From: Gloeophyllum trabeum ATCC 11539
Taxonomy: Eukaryota > Basidiomycota > Agaricomycetes > Gloeophyllales > Gloeophyllaceae
Length of the DNA stretch: 64,000 bases
NCBI RefSeq assembly: GCF_000344685.1
Contig: NW_006920430.1
Location: 120,766-184,765, forward strand
Direction: 5' to 3'
In this document: positions 1 to 13,299 of the stretch, one piece after another
How the letters are laid out: the number at the start of each line of letters is the position of its first letter
Numbering within the stretch: position 1 is the stretch's first letter
Notes under the pieces: generated by a model
The model's input: the letters and a program-made list of their open reading frames with translations, nothing else
What the model was told of the DNA's origin: nothing
Databases searched by the model: none
Program-made: the position numbers and the translations under genes

Positions 1-79
1 AACTCCATCGTGACGTATGGCACGCAAAGCCATTGACAGCACCAATGATCAGGTCTGTCATTGACTTTGTTGTGTGCCA

Positions 80-760
80 TGCGTCGGACTTGCAGGTGGC
101 ATGGTCCCGCCGCTCGCCGGATGCAGTTCCATATATACATCATGAGATACGACGGGCACAGCGAGGAGAACCTGGCAGCTAGGACGGACACCGCTGGCCA
201 GAAGACGATTCGTCCCTACTCGAAAGAGCAAGGCCGGGAGGACAGTGTCAGCGACATTGTTGCGAAACTTCTTCCCAGTCAAGCTGCTCGCCAGGAGCGT
301 TTCTATACTCACATCGTCGGAGTGGAGGTATACAGAGGTGGGGGGAGGCTTCAGCTACCTGGCAGCGCGCGTGTCACCAGGCGAGAGGCCACCCGGCGGA
401 CGGCGATACATCCCTACATTGTTGAGCAAGGCACGCCAGAGACGGAGATGTCGACGACGGCATGATGAGCCTTCTTCCATATCGGGCTGCTCACGCGAAG
501 GCTTCCTGTATCCACATCGTCGAGCGGCTTGCGACCGAGGCGGGCCAAGGGCCAGACAACATGGAATTGCGTCGGGACACTGAGGTAGGGCTGCGCAAGC
601 CGCTTGCAGGAAGCATTTCTGTATATACACGGTGCGGCAGGAGGGAGTCGGTCCACAAGGCGCTAGGTGGTCCGGATGAGTCTGCCTATGCTGTGGAAAA
701 GGCCCATGCATCGCCGACGCCTCGCACGCGCTTGTCGGTATCCACCTCAGCAAAAGGGCA
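80..760. repeat. degenerate tandem-like repeat region
   Basis: Similar short blocks recur, each with a pattern like TTyCTrTAyyCACATCGTCG, near positions 126, 300, 503, 617 and 733. They are followed by GC-rich sequence with variants of CAAGGC and AGACGG. Copies near 269-325 and 470-528 align best. Spacing is irregular (about 115-205 bp). Reading frames across it are open by chance and change between copies, so I see no gene here. It could be an old, decayed tandem array. Confidence 0.35.
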
Positions 761-799
761 ATCTGGTATCGGCCCACATCCATACGGCGGGGGGTGGGA

Positions 800-3470
800 G
801 AGTATTGTGGTGAGCATGGTAGGCATCACGAGTGGTGTGTAGTGTTGACTGACGGATACAAGTCAGTACGAGGCCTGCTCACGAGGCGTCCAAAACATAC
901 CTAGCAAGTTGGATGTCTATGATCACGGCTCAGTCTTGGAAGTACCGTCCCGTGCATTATCCACGGTGTCTTGTCCTCGAGATTCTGTAGCGTCTGCCCA
1001 GTGACCTTCTGTCCGCAGGCTAGTATCAGCCTCGCGAAGGTGTCTGCGCACTTGCGATGGCTGCATGTTGACCGGGATTGGGAGTGTGGCACACAGAACA
1101 CAGACGTGGGGGATAGGACGGCACAAGACTATGGTGAGATGAGCTGATGTCCTGTGTCCGTGAGGAGGCAACGACAGACCATATCATCCGGCAGTGCGGC
1201 ATTGCCGTAATCATCCTCCTCCGTGCACTCCATTGGAGGGCCGGCCCTCTTCTCCATCCAACCAGGTTAAACGGTGTTGACCCAAGTGAGAGTGAGGAAG
1301 ACGTAGACAGTGCACAGGATGGGGAGGGGACAGTCGCAACATCGGAGCCTTCCCACAAGCGCTGGGATAGCACTGCGTGACTATGGGAGTGCTGATGAGG
1401 TAGAGGGGAAGTGGGCAGTAGATTCACTAACCATGACGCGTTAGTTCGAGTATATCGGTGCAAAAGACACAACAACATACACGTCTCATTTAATGCTCCA
1501 TCCCAGTCTGTTGCTCATACTCCTTCTGCTCTCCAATAACTCCCGCCCTTCGCCTTAAATTCGTAGTTGCAGCTGGTGGTGCACGGGGCAGACAGTGAGA
1601 AACACATGTAAGTCGCCATTGACCCTGAGGGGAGAGACGGTAGGCGGGCGCAGGGCACCAAGGACCGAGACGGAAGCAGAGGATCATGGAGAACGATCAT
1701 AGAACTGGGACAGAGAGTCCGACTGCACTACTGTTAGCGACCGAGTCCTCGTTGACAAAGCGCACGACGCGGACGCACCTTGACTTGCGTTGGCGTGTGG
1801 CAGTGTCAATTGCCTAGATTGGACGATGTGGCGGATCTGTCTACGCGGTCAGCATTCTCCCTTGTTCGTCGCAGCAGCGCAAAGAAATCTACGCAGCTAT
1901 AGATTCAGACCGTATAACTATGATGCAGCCGAGGGACGAGCAACGAAGGACAGATGGGTGTCTGAGCGAGCAAGCAAGGGTGGCAGCAGATGGGCGATGG
2001 CGGCAGATGGGTGATGGCGGCAGAGCAGAATGTATGGTCAACCAGTCGAGCATAATGAGGGCATAGTGACGGGCTAGGGAGGTCGACTAAAGTGAGAACC
2101 AGCCTTTATACTTGACAACCCCTCACTTGATCCCCGTGTTGACAGCCACCTTCCAAGCGACTGAAGCCAGAATCCCGCCCGAGGACAGGAAGGCTTGTCA
2201 ACAATGTTGGTCCGATGGGCCCGGATTGCGGAGATTATGCGTCGTTCAATTTGATCCAGGCATAATCTCCGTACTCCGAGATGCTCGGACCCACTGCGAA
2301 GCTGTCAGAGTGAAACATCCTGGCACAGCCCTTTCAATCCTGTGCAGTGTAAGAAGGCTCACTTCAGAGGTTGGAATTGCGTGCAAAGTCTCAAATCTCA
2401 GTAATGTGATTCACTATAATCTCAGAATACCAAGTAGATACGGTCACAACCAGTCCCTCATGAGATTTGAAGTCTGAGGTCTCACCCTGGTACTTAGAGC
2501 CTAAGCTTCCCAGCTTTCGAAGTCCTGTCAAGCTTGGCAGCTCCCTGACGGGATACAGGGTGTCACCCTGTCTTCGGTACACGAAGACTTGGAAGTGTAC
2601 ACTCTGAAACACACTCTCAGATCAATATAGAAATTGACTTACCAGGAACTATCTGGCATGCTATGGAAGCTGCCGCTTTGAATGCATACCAGACAGTTCC
2701 CTGGGGAGCTGATGGCTACGGAGCGGACTCAGCTCACACCGGGGTCAGTCAAAGCAACACCTCGTTCAAGCTCGTGAAGAGTACGCAGCTGCTGCACGGC
2801 TCCGGTCATCAGGAACACAGTGACTCAGATGACCAACTACAATCAGATTGTCAATTGCGAACTTTGCCGATGCCGCCCTTCTGATTATTCTCGGGACTGT
2901 AGAGAACTCGGATACTGCATTGTGACGCAAACTGAACCAACACCCATGCCGCAATGAACCGGCGACAGTCTATTTTTCAAACATGGTGAGCTCGTAGTTG
3001 GACAACAAGTGCTAGGACCAGACCCGCGCAAGTGATACCTTCGCAGTGAATGTTAAACCACGGTGTGTTGAGCACCCTTCAGCACCTTTGTCCGGGACAG
3101 CGCCAGGCAGCTAGCTTACCGTCTTGCCCACTCGGAGCTCTGCTCCCAGTGCACCGAGCTTGTTTCCAGACAAGAGAGGAGTTTTCTTGCAGGTATCGAG
3201 ACCGGTCTATCAGCTCTCGCTACAGCTCTAGGACGTGCAGGTGATGTACCTTGACCTGCCTCTTATCGCATGACTGATTAATATCGAGATGCGAGGAGCA
3301 AGAAGCGTCACTGGTGGCATCGGGGATACCAGTGAATACCAGCTGCGTACCTGCCATCATGCTTCGGACTGACCATAGACCGGCTTTGGTACTATTACGG
3401 TTCAGTCGGTATCTCGTTGACAAGGCCTGACAGTAATTACTTCAAGTAATACTATGAGAGCTTACACTCT
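800..3470. other. intergenic, no gene recognised
   Basis: Only short overlapping open frames on both strands, with no recognisable protein motif and no run of exons joined by good splice sites. A few short purine-rich direct repeats (GGCAGATGGG-like) lie near 1980-2020. I see nothing else that can be supported. Confidence 0.4.
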
Positions 3471-3499
3471 TGGCAGTGCCACGTACTGTTATTCCCCCT

Positions 3500-4050
3500 A
3501 AACAGGAGCACGACGTCCTGAGCAGCAAGAGATGGGCTGCGATGATGGGTCCCTGATACAGCACCATTGAATAAATGAGCAATGAGATACGGGCTTACAG
3601 ATGGTGAACACATCTTACGTGCTACGTTCGAGCCCGACATTCAGAAACAAATGCCTGGACGGCGAGGGATGGGCTGCGATGACGGGTTTCTACTACAGCA
3701 TGGTCACAAAGGAATGAGGAGATGAACGAGCACGTACAAATGGACTGCGATGACGGGATCTTCCAGTGGGGACAGATTCGGAGGATACGCACGAACACTA
3801 ACCAATCACACACGTCTTTGTATGCACTATAGATCAGCTTGAACAAGCCCACCGTCGCAGCGCGATGTTCTGAACGGCGACAGATGGGCTGCGATGACGT
3901 GTCTTGAGCCGCCCATAGCACCCTAGACATTATATGACACGACGGGTTGCTTACCATTACTTACATCATACTGCGTAATAACTGTGTCGTTGTAAGATGT
4001 TCTGGGACGTCCTGAACGGCGACGGATGAGCTGCATTGTCGCAGAATGCT
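3500..4050. repeat. diverged minisatellite with GATGGGCTGCGATGACGGG core
   Basis: The core GATGGGCTGCGATGAyGGG occurs at about 3531, 3668, 3738, 3883 and, degenerate, 4025. Three copies are preceded by TCCTGAnCGGCGAC-like sequence, and following bases (TACAGCA, then an AATGAG stretch) also align between copies 1 and 2. Four of the five copies are about 137-145 bp apart and one interval is about half that. No coding frame is kept through the units. It is most simply an old non-coding tandem array. Confidence 0.6.
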
Positions 4051-4249
4051 TGCTGGTTAATCACAACCCACTGCCTGTCCTTGCCAGTGAAGCTTTGAAG
4101 GCCGAGGCTCGAATCAATATTCGACGCCGATTGTAGACAGCGTCCGAAATCATATCCAGTGATCATCCAGGCGTGCATCTGCTGGAGAATGCACTCTCGA
4201 CGGACGCGGACAAGGCTCGATTGCAACTCCGACGCACAACGCGTCTCGA

Positions 4250-6600
4250 GCCCGACGCGTCTTGTGCTCCCTCTAACTCTCGGTGATTTGCACGCTTCCG
4301 TACATCCCGACCGACTCTCAGCTTATGTTCAATGTTCATGGTCTGAACGAAGCTGAATTTCTCTTTTTACGCGTCTTAACGGCTCCGCGGGACTGGTTCG
4401 TGCTGCGCGAGAAGCCTTCGAACAGCAAGTAACATATCTATGTTATTGCTGCTGCAGCATACGATGGCAATGCTGGACACCGACATTCATCCAGAGCCTA
4501 TTCAGTAGATAGGCGCGTTTGACTGCCTCTGACGACATTCAGAGATCTACAGAACCCATCAACCTCAGCTGTCCGATCCTGCAGTGATGGGACCTGCCCC
4601 TGACTTTGACTGCACGTCGGTGGCCACGCAGCTCGTCGAGGACTGCGCTACGGACGATTCTGAAGGCAGCGCGATGTGGAGGGATGCCGAGGCAAGTGGG
4701 GAAGACAACGGAGCTTACGCGGTGCGTCTTCCTGTTCGTACGCTTCGCCTACGGACCTGCCGATTCTGTTCCTATGCCACGGAGTGGAGTTACCGTGCGC
4801 GTACGAATGCGCGGCCTCTGCTCTCTGTTGACGGAGATAGCGTTGTTTTGCGCCATCTCCGCTGACAGCGGGGATGGGGCAGTAAATTCAGTTCTCGGAC
4901 GGCCCTCGATGCTTGCGCGCGCATTACACATTCCCCGAAGCTTCGCTCCATCCCATGGGCGCAGGAGTGAGTATCCGTACTGTCTGCACTGAATTCCCTG
5001 AGGCTCGGCCTACCGTCTCGTATGCTGTGAGTGTCTATTTCGTCGCCAATCATAGTCAGCCTACGGCGTCGGTGCATCGGCTGGTCAACACGAAGCAGAA
5101 CTCGGCAGAGGGGAGCTCTTACCCTTGCCGAGAACTGTCGCGCCTTGCGCGGTTTCCGCGGACGAATGAGAAGCGGAAGCAGCCGATCGTTGACTCACTC
5201 CGTCGAGGAGTAATGGCGTCGGCTTCCCCTTCGCATTCGCCGCAGTCAAGAGGGAGCTCGTCTTCCTACCTGGCACGAGTGTCACACCGCTGCTCGTTTG
5301 CGAAGCAGGTACGTGCCGTGCACCCGCGTTGTTGATTGAAACGCAGAAGCTAGTCAACGGCGAGTGCTCCATTCCTGCTGGTCTGACATGACAGCAGGAG
5401 TCGCACCGATCGATTGTTCTCGTAAGGGTTCATGTTGATTTGTTGATTCGTCGGTCTTCTCATATCGGTCAGCCTCTTCCGCTCCTCTCGGTAAGGCCAG
5501 ATGCTATCCAAGGTTCATCCTCGTATGTAGGGGAATTCTCTGGTCTCCCAGCGCAGTACGATGACTCTCGTTTGATGTACATATTCACGAATATCCTGCA
5601 GGAAAGCACCGCGTCTGGCGCGTCCGAGGTCTAGAAGGCTACCCAGACGTCAGTGATGGAAGCTGGACGGCGGGTGCCGCTCGCTGCTTTCTCCCGCGGG
5701 AGAAGGCACCCGCCACTCCGCGTCCCTGCTTTGCGCCGTTGACTGAAACATCGAAGCGCGTCGGCCATTCCTCTCCATTCCGACTACGCCGGGAGAAGCT
5801 GACATCAATGCTTCTGGTAAGGATCCTCTCGGGCTCCCTGTTGATGCTGATACGCCGCGCGAGACCTTCCCTGGGACGCCGTCGGCGGGGAGGGTGGCAG
5901 CATTGCCGGTCGGGGGGATGGATGGAAGTCGGGCCTTGCGAGGTACGTACGTCCACGGATTCACCCACCAGCCTTCCCCGCTCGTCGGGGGCGGAACGAG
6001 TCGATTCTTTCCGTCGTCTCGGCGGCCGCCGGCTGCGTCTGAAGACAGTGGTTTGGCTTCGCCACCGTCCGCGGTGACGAGTCTCTTCACCAGTGCTACG
6101 GGTGTCGCAGCAGAAGTGCTAGACAGTCAAGCCGCGGAATGGCGAGTCGGAGTCTGTTGCCCCGTGCGTCCCGCGGTTGACAGACGCGGAGAAGCACGCG
6201 CGCTTCCCCGAGTCCGCCAACGCCTAGATTCCCCATCTCCCAGCCTCTCGTAAACGCTTCCAGGTCCCCGCGCGGCGCAATTTTCCAGCCGCTCGATGGC
6301 GAGCAGGGAGGGAGGGAAGGAAGGCGGGGGCGTTTCCGGCGATCGCGTTGCATTCCATTCCGCTGCCGTCGTCTGGGGTCGGGGTTCGGGGTTTGTCGAG
6401 TGTGGGTGGTATATATGCTGCGAGTCGCCGTCGTGGCTTTGTCCATCCCTCCACCGCATCCCCCTTCAGAGACACCCGCATACTCTCGCCCGCTCATCCT
6501 AGTCGTAATTACCCGGTCGTCTACGTTGGATGTGACACGTCGCTTGTTGAGTATGTACCCTTGCACGCTGAAAGTGCCTGCTGACAGAGTGATTGCGATG
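4250..6600. other. GC-rich region, possible decayed coding DNA
   Basis: GC-rich sequence with many short open frames. The longest plausible frame on + runs into a stop at 6253 and encodes a Ser/Pro/Gly-rich stretch (for example SRFFPSSRRPPAASEDSG), but no start, splice set or known motif supports a gene. Blocks resembling GTTGAyTGAAACrCrGAAGC recur near 5080, 5330, 5738 and 6176, suggesting degenerate repeats. A nested inverted repeat lies at 5671-5714, with outer arms GGGTGCC/GGCACCC and the inner palindrome TTCTCCCGCGGGAGAA. Confidence 0.3.
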
Positions 6601-8332
6601 CACTGCCACGAACCTCCGCGTGTACTAGACTATGCTGGTAAGTCACGCAGCACATCCGCTGCTCTGCGCTGACGTGAGATATCTAGAGGATGCTTCCGCG
6701 TGTACACGGCCGCTTACTCCCGGTAGCGTGTCACGTCCACACAGTCTGCATTGACTGGTCACTAATATTATCCCCAGTAGAAATAATACACCAACAGCCA
6801 ATCAAATTGCGGATATCGTCGGGTACGCGCACTCCGCATCCGTACGCTCACAGCTGACCGCCATCCTTAGGATCCTATAAATGCAGGAACATGACGACAC
6901 CCTACACCTTGGACCCGGCTCTGGGCACTTCTGACGCAGGGCACGCGGGGCTAGTCGGGAGCGTCGACGCTCTTCCCGCCCGATAAGCCACTCACGTACG
7001 TGCACGCCTCCTACTACGACTAGTCACTGACGTGCATTGCAGGGACACTAGTGCGATCGAACGACTCTTTGCGCACGGCCGTTCAAGCCTGATACATGCT
7101 GCCAGCACTTTTAAGTTGAAGCTCGTGACTGAACTCGATCCATAGGAACATAGTAAATACTCGAGGTTACATAGTGACATACATAGTATCGTACACTAGC
7201 CCGCACCGTCCACGGGCTCTCGCGAGCCACCCGAGCTCGTCGCGTGCCCTGCGAACACGTCGTGCCGGCGTCTCGGACGCGGCGGTAGCGCGTCGCTCGT
7301 GACCCCACACGCCGGCGTCGAGTATGGGCCCTCGCGGCGAGGTCCGGTCTGAGGCCATGCGCGGACTGCCAGCGATTCGATGGCAGTCCGAAACACGACC
7401 CCAGCCGAAGTTGAACCGGCGCGTTCACGGGGGAGGGTCCGCACCACGACGCGAGCGGATCGGCGCACACCCCTGAGCCTGGACCGACATACGGGACGAC
7501 CCCTGAACATAGATGGCCACCGTGGCGAGCGCGCAGTGAGCGTCGCGGACGTAGAGTGGTGGGAGAGTTGACAAAGCCAACGCCGTCGGCGCGGAGACGA
7601 TGCGCCGGTGCCCGATCAACCATGCTGGCGGCAACCCACCCTGGGTGTAGGGACGGTGCACGGCGTACGCAGCAATGCGGAGCCCCCTCGATGGGCTTTG
7701 CGTGGCGGTGGCTGTTGCATACATTCATGGGGCGCCGTGCAGCACGGGAACGGAGCGGTGGCGCGGCGGCGACGGCGATACGCGGACGTGTGGGTTGGCG
7801 GTGGTGTCGCAATATTGTCAGTAGATACAAGCAACGAAATACGACATGCCACGTACGATTGGACTGTCACACGCACGCAGCCCGTTGTGTTGACCATGGC
7901 CCCGCCCCACGTCCCGCTCTCCCGCGATTCTCTTATTGCAGCTCAGGCGCGTGGCAGGCGTGCTTGACGTGGCAGATGCAGGGGGACGGACTTGCAGTAG
8001 ACGAGCGGAAGAGAGCGGGCGTCGACGGGCCGGCGACTCGCAGTACATAGCACCGCCACCGTGCTTCCCGAGGCGCGATCGACGCGCCTAGGAAGCGATG
8101 CTAGAGAGCGAGTGAGGAGCGGGCCTCGCAACAAGGCTCATTCACCGTCCAGGCCCCGGTCCGCTGAGGCTTCGATCTCCCCAACTCGTTTAAATCCAGA
8201 CCCTCGTCCGAGAATGAAAAGAAGTTTGCGCGGTTCTGTATGCGCGTTCTGACCACCGATCGTCGTTCTCCGAGCTTGTTTCCCTCTCCCCGGCTCGCAT
8301 CGTCCCCCACTCGTTCTTTCCCCCTACGCGCC
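6600..8332. other. intergenic, no gene recognised
   Basis: GC-rich sequence with long overlapping open frames in several phases on both strands, as expected where stop codons are scarce. No frame shows a recognisable domain or continues through plausible splice sites. A CTATAAATGC element at about 6876 could be a TATA box, but no supported gene follows it. The last 200 bp presumably include the promoter and 5' UTR of the 7TM gene that starts at 8333. Confidence 0.35.
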
Positions 8333-10324
8333 ATGTCGCTCTCGTCGCTTGCTGATGCGTTCGCCCCGTTCATTAGGGAGATCCAGTCGACCCGGTACGC
8401 GGAACGTAAGTCATAGCATATGTCGACATAATCGCTAGCGTCCCGCTCACGTCACCCCAGTCGCGTCAAGCGCTATCGTAATATACGACCATTGTGAGTG
8501 ACGCTATCCCTTTCGCAGAACGCGTCTCAGGTATATGCCCGCAGTGATCACCTTGGACCAGGAGGTGAGCTACCCCTAGCTTGTCTCTCCGCGAGACTGA
8601 CGGTGCATCTCAGATAGACCTAATATGGGTGCGCTCGCCTTGCGTACCATCCACTCTCACCATCTGAACTCCATCTCCCCGTCTTCAGAAGGCTTCATGG
8701 ACACCCGGAAAAGTATTATTCTTAACGGTACGCATACACACGGTTATCCCCTCGTCGCAAGGCGTTCCCAACGTCCGCGCGTGCAGAACCGCTATTACGT
8801 TCTTGCAAGTGTAATGTGAGTGCTGCATCTATTCACTCGCCAGGCCCGGTTCCTGACGCATGCGGGTCCGTGTCGCAGATTCAACAACTACGGTACGCGT
8901 CTTCCCTGACTTGGACCGAAGGTTCCGCTGATATGCGGCTCCAGAACAGTTCTCTTCACCACACATCTCTCCGACTCGGTATGACATCATTCAATCTCAT
9001 GTCAGAAGTGTTCTAATCCGTGATATGCAGTTGTACGTGCCTTCGTATCAAAGAAATTTTGCAGAATCAATCTCACATTGCTCGCTGTCTTTTCCGCGGG
9101 ATTAGCTGTATGTCTCCGCACTGCTAGCATGCACGTACGTCTGACCCACCGTGCAGGCGTTAAATGGTTTCGATGGCAAGGCACGACGGGCTTGCTAGTG
9201 TCCACGATAGCCGAAAGTAAGTCAATTGCTCTCTTGTCCCTCTCAGGGCCCGTGACACCGCGCAGACGGCTTTGAATTCCATGTGTGCTGTGCTCAGTGC
9301 TGTGTTTTCAAAGCTGTCGGCGCGTCTAGCCTCCATCGAGCCACTCGAAAAGCAAGGGGGGGGGTCTCTGTAGGATAGATGTCCCACGGAAGTCCTGTCA
9401 GACGGTCACAAAGAACGGGCTTCTATGTCATACCCAAACTGCCCATCTCTCCCTCGCTCCGTCGTATACACTCATCTTACACCCACTCTCCGATAGTCAT
9501 CCTCCAACTGCGACTCTACGCGCTGTACCACCTCAACCGACGCGTGCTCGTGCTCATGTGCGGGGCGTTCCTGGTCTCAGCAGGCACAGCGGCCGTGATC
9601 ATGGGCATGGTGCTCGCGCGTATATCAGGTGCGTCTCCTCCGCGCGTCCTCTCCGCGCCCTTCCAACGCCAGCCAGCGCACTCGGGCCTCATCCCGGGCC
9701 TGCCGTTCTGCATCCCCGTGAACGTGCCCTCGTGGTTCTACACGTTCTGGATCCCGACGCTCGGCTTCGAGAGCCTGCTCTGCGCGCTCGCGTTGTTCCG
9801 CGCGTTCAAGGACTTTCGCAGCCGCACGAGCCTCTTCCAGAGCGGGCGGCACATCGTGAAGATATTGATCCGGGACTCGGTGATTTATTACCTCATGTGC
9901 GCGCGTTCTCTCCTGCTCGGACTCGGGCCTGACGGTGTTTAGTATGTTTGCGACGTACTTTACCAACCTCGTCATATTCCTCACTGGCAACGTGCGTCCC
10001 GCCTTCCGCCCTTCTCTGCTCACCACTAACACCCCCCAGGTTGGCGTGCTCGAGTCCGGGATCGGGTTTGCGGTGACGATGTCGTGCGTGATGGGCAGCC
10101 GGCTGTGCCTGAACATCCGCGACGTGCACCACGAGCTGGAGGTGTCGACCGCGTCGCAGCAGCAGCAGCAGCAGCACCTCACGCAGCCGTCGTTCGTGTC
10201 CGGCGGGCGGAGTGCGTACGGGACGGCGAGCCGCGGGACGAATATCGTGGTTTCGAGCACGTATGCGCTGACGGAGTTTGAGCTCGTGGAGTTGCGGAAT
10301 TTGCGGGCGCAGGGGAAGGTGTAG
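8333..10324 (+). CDS. seven-transmembrane protein with N-terminal DUF6533-type domain
   Basis: Multi-exon integral membrane protein. Exons read by splice consensus: 8333-8405, 8461-8493, 8545-8564, 8614-8628, one near 8690-8730, 8787-8815 and 8879-8892. Small exons follow to 9157-9216, then 9497 onward, and the last begins at about 10040. The early exons give ASSAIVIYDH, LITLDQEIDLIW and NRYYVLASVIFNNY, the signature of the basidiomycete DUF6533 region. Later exons give KWFRWQGTTGLL and QLRLYALYHLNRR, then hydrophobic segments around 9560-9630, 9730-9800, 9940-9990 and 10050-10110. The C-terminal tail is polar, probably cytoplasmic, with a polyglutamine run from a CAG repeat at 10157-10177. 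Family members are predicted 7TM surface proteins of unknown ligand. Exact small exons between 8893 and 9157 are uncertain. Confidence 0.8.
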
Positions 10325-11148
10325 GTGGCTGTCTTATTTTTGCTTGTTTTTGCCACTGGCCGGTGTTGTTATCGCTCGCTGCTGTATAATTTCGCTCTGT
10401 CTGTATCTTACTATACAACACACTACTGTAAGGACTAAAACTCATGAGCTGAGGACATGGATATGAGCTGCCGCCACATTGATCGACCGATCAGCGCGGG
10501 CAAGGTGTTAATGTCGTGGATGTTTTGGGGATACGTCAGGTAGACATGACAGTGACATACACAAGATGATGGCATATACATGACGTCAAGTAACGGGTCG
10601 GTGAAATTAGTTAGCGAATCTTGGTCACCGATGCGGGAGCGGAGACGGTACTCAGACTGGCTCACAATATATCGTTGGGATACAGTATGCGGGACTTTGA
10701 CGAGCGGGAGGGAAGTGTACTGCAAAAACAAGAAGGCCTCTAGGGCAAAGCGAGCCAAGGAAGCACGAAGTACCAGGTGAGTCCAAGCAGGCAAGAGCAA
10801 TGTTTCGTAAGGCAAGTAGATGTTGTGAAATAAACCATATATAGCGGGGCTGTTGGATACTGGTGAACGCACCGGAAGCGCAATCTACAATAAGGCCCGT
10901 AAAGCATGAATGCGGCAGAAGAACGGTCTCAGTATACTATGACGTGGGGCGTACATCGGGAGGCTCCTTCTTGCCATCCGCGAACTTGAGTATTAATCAC
11001 GAGCCACGGATATGCATATGCCACACTCGCACTCGGGCGGGGCAGCGAGCCACAGAGTATCAGATCTATTGGAAACCCTTTAGAGTACTGCATACTGCGG
11101 CATGGGAGGATACAGTATATTAAGAACTGATTTAAGAGGACGAGCTCA
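10325..11148. other. convergent intergenic region
   Basis: Lies between the 3' end of the 7TM gene (+) and the 3' end of kinase A1 (-). It must hold both 3' UTRs. I see no further gene. Confidence 0.5.
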
Positions 11149-13299
11149 CTACAGCTCCTCCTCTGTCGCAGGGAACCAACAGGAACGCAATACCTCTTGG
11201 TCAATCCCGACCGCCATCAGAGCGTGCTCCAGTTCTCGTGGTCTCGTTTCAAGAGGACACCCCTCCCAGTCCCCCCAGCTCTGCAGCGCGAAGGCGAAAT
11301 CAATCATGACAATGTCCGGGGCCAGCGCGGGGTCGTCGGGATTGGGGGGACAGAGGATTTGGTCGAGATGCCAGTCCGTCTGGTGAATTCCTGCGAATCT
11401 AAGAGCTCTTAAAGCGTGTCGAAGACGCGTGATCTGAATCGACGAGTAGAGATATCTATCGTCGGCGCAAGCCTTGAAGCGAGAGAAGTATGACGAATAC
11501 GTACCAAGTCGGTTAGCTGCTCATGCTGTGGCTTCATGTTATTGCGCATGTACGTTGCTAGTGTGGGGCCGCTTATGGCCTCCACAAGCATTCCGTACAC
11601 CGGCCACCCACCTGGAAGAAGGAACTGTGACGAATGGTGTTAGTATGGGCTATACCTCGGCAGCAAGTACATGCCTTGTGAAAACCGTAGCAATGCGGGA
11701 GAAGACTGCCTTGAAGGTACTCGACGCGCTTGTAGGCAGCTTCTTCTCGGCGGATCATGTCGATTGCCAGGTTAAAGTCGAGGAACCTCTCATGTGGAGG
11801 GTCTGCAGGATCCCAGCCGTCCGCTGGCAGAGGGAAGAAGCGTTCGTCGAAGAGTTTTAGGAATAAGAGGGGTCCCACTCCGTTGAACCGCCCCCAGAAT
11901 GTCTGAGAGTACTTTTCAGGGCCGACGGACCCCGTTCCGGTGATTTCAAACCAGTGATGGAGTTGGCTCGTATCTTGCGTTGGTCCTAAGGTAAGAAAGC
12001 CATGCAGGTCATTATCCCGAGGCCGAAAGTGGCGCATCACGAGGGCCTCCGTGTCAGGAGGGACAGGGACAAACGGGCGACCCTCGGGCTTCCATTTGTT
12101 TATTCCTCCTTCACCAAAGATTCGTAGCTGTGTGCAGGGAAGACGGGTCCCTGGAACGAATTTCCATGGAGCGTTGCCCGACAACTCCGCTTCTTGAGTA
12201 TATATCTCTGACCATATCACGTATTCACCCCAAGCTGACCTGCTTCGTTGCATTCTGTACACATCGAACTCTTCGTGCGACCTCCGAAGCAGGAGCTGCG
12301 GTAGTGGCTTGGGGACCCGTGCAGGCTGTGCGCCTAACCAAAGAAGCGAAGGCGCATAACCATCCAAAGTGCACAGTCTTGCTTGGAAGGTCTCAGCGTA
12401 AATGAAAAATGCAATGAGTCGCCGTATGGAGACCTCCGCAGTCGGATGGACTTGCATTGCAAGAATGGTATCGCCGGGATAACCAGGACGCAGTATGAGT
12501 GTTTGTATTTCGTCGGTAATTATGCCAACCACAGCATGAGTTTGCCTGCATTGGGCAATAGCATCCATCACGAGGCTGTTCATCTTGGTACCTGCTGGCA
12601 CCCTGGAAGGCAATGGCCCAGCTTCGATTGAGCCTGGCTCCTGGGAAAGACCGTGATCATTTCGCTAGCAGCTTCGAGAGTAGACAGCATAATTTACCAC
12701 GAAAAGTACAACACAAATGCATCTTTGATTCCTGCGCCATCCAAACAAATGGTTGCACGATACCCTGTAGGCCCTCATATCGGAGTCCGGATCAGCGACA
12801 TGGAATCCTATCCTAGCGCTACGCCACAAGCCTGACGCACCCTATTCATCAGTGCGCCCGGCGGACAGAGGGAATATAGCAATACCTTCAGGTCCATTAG
12901 CCCAGGAAGCTTGAAGAGGCCCGTGTTCCATGTCGGGAGACAACAAGATACAATGAACCAGCCGCGCGACAGGCTCAAAGTATTTCTCTTCCAAGCTAGA
13001 ATATATTATATAAATTACTCCAAATTGAGTATCATATGTACGATGAGAGAACTAGGTCCGCACCTCGAAGTGGCTCCAAGGTCAGGCAATTCCAGCAAGG
13101 AATACCTCATCCGCAGAAGGGTCTCATCAAACCTGTACATGGTGTCTTTGGGATTGAATATAGGGTACCAATCACCGATCCTTAGCGAAACAGCATCTGC
13201 AGCGGCGAGTTCGGACTCCGGGGAGACGCCGGCGGGTTTGCCGCACTTGGCTCTGACAGGTATTGCTTGATGTAGAAGGGCAGCGGGGGAAACAAGCAT
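11149..13299 (-). CDS. atypical protein-kinase-fold protein, A-type (A1)
   Basis: Six exons: 13299-13064, 12995-12886, 12831-12698, 12640-11675, 11624-11505 and 11433-11149, giving 616 aa with no internal stop. The start is the ML(V/L)SP methionine shared with the other A copies. The C-terminal ~200 aa look like a kinase fold: beta-3 lysine in FLKLFDERFF, alpha-C glutamate in RREEAAYK, hinge-like YGMLVEAISGP, catalytic-loop Asp in HQTDWHLDQIL and metal Asp in IDFAFA. There is no glycine-rich loop and no HRD; the usual loop Asn is Gln. The N-terminal ~400 aa match no family I know. The exon 4 donor is AAG|GCATGT, a GC-AG intron shared with the other A copies. It stands alone without a nuclease partner. 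Activity and substrate are unknown; it could be a pseudokinase or small-molecule kinase. Confidence 0.8.

Noticed and set aside
1..60. Possible telomere or subtelomere because of repeat-rich left end
   Set aside because: No TTAGGG-type repeats occur; repeats are degenerate and of another type.
7111..7830. 239-codon open frame on the minus strand
   Set aside because: The region is GC-rich and open in several frames at once; the translation is Arg/Ala-rich with no domain, and overlapping plus-strand frames are equally long.
10157..10177. CAG repeat as a functional repeat element
   Set aside because: It is a short in-frame polyglutamine tract in the 7TM protein tail, common and needing no separate explanation.
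9625..10356. 243-codon minus-strand frame
   Set aside because: It is antisense to the 7TM exons, which carry clear family motifs and splice sites; the Glu/Arg-rich translation is a shadow.
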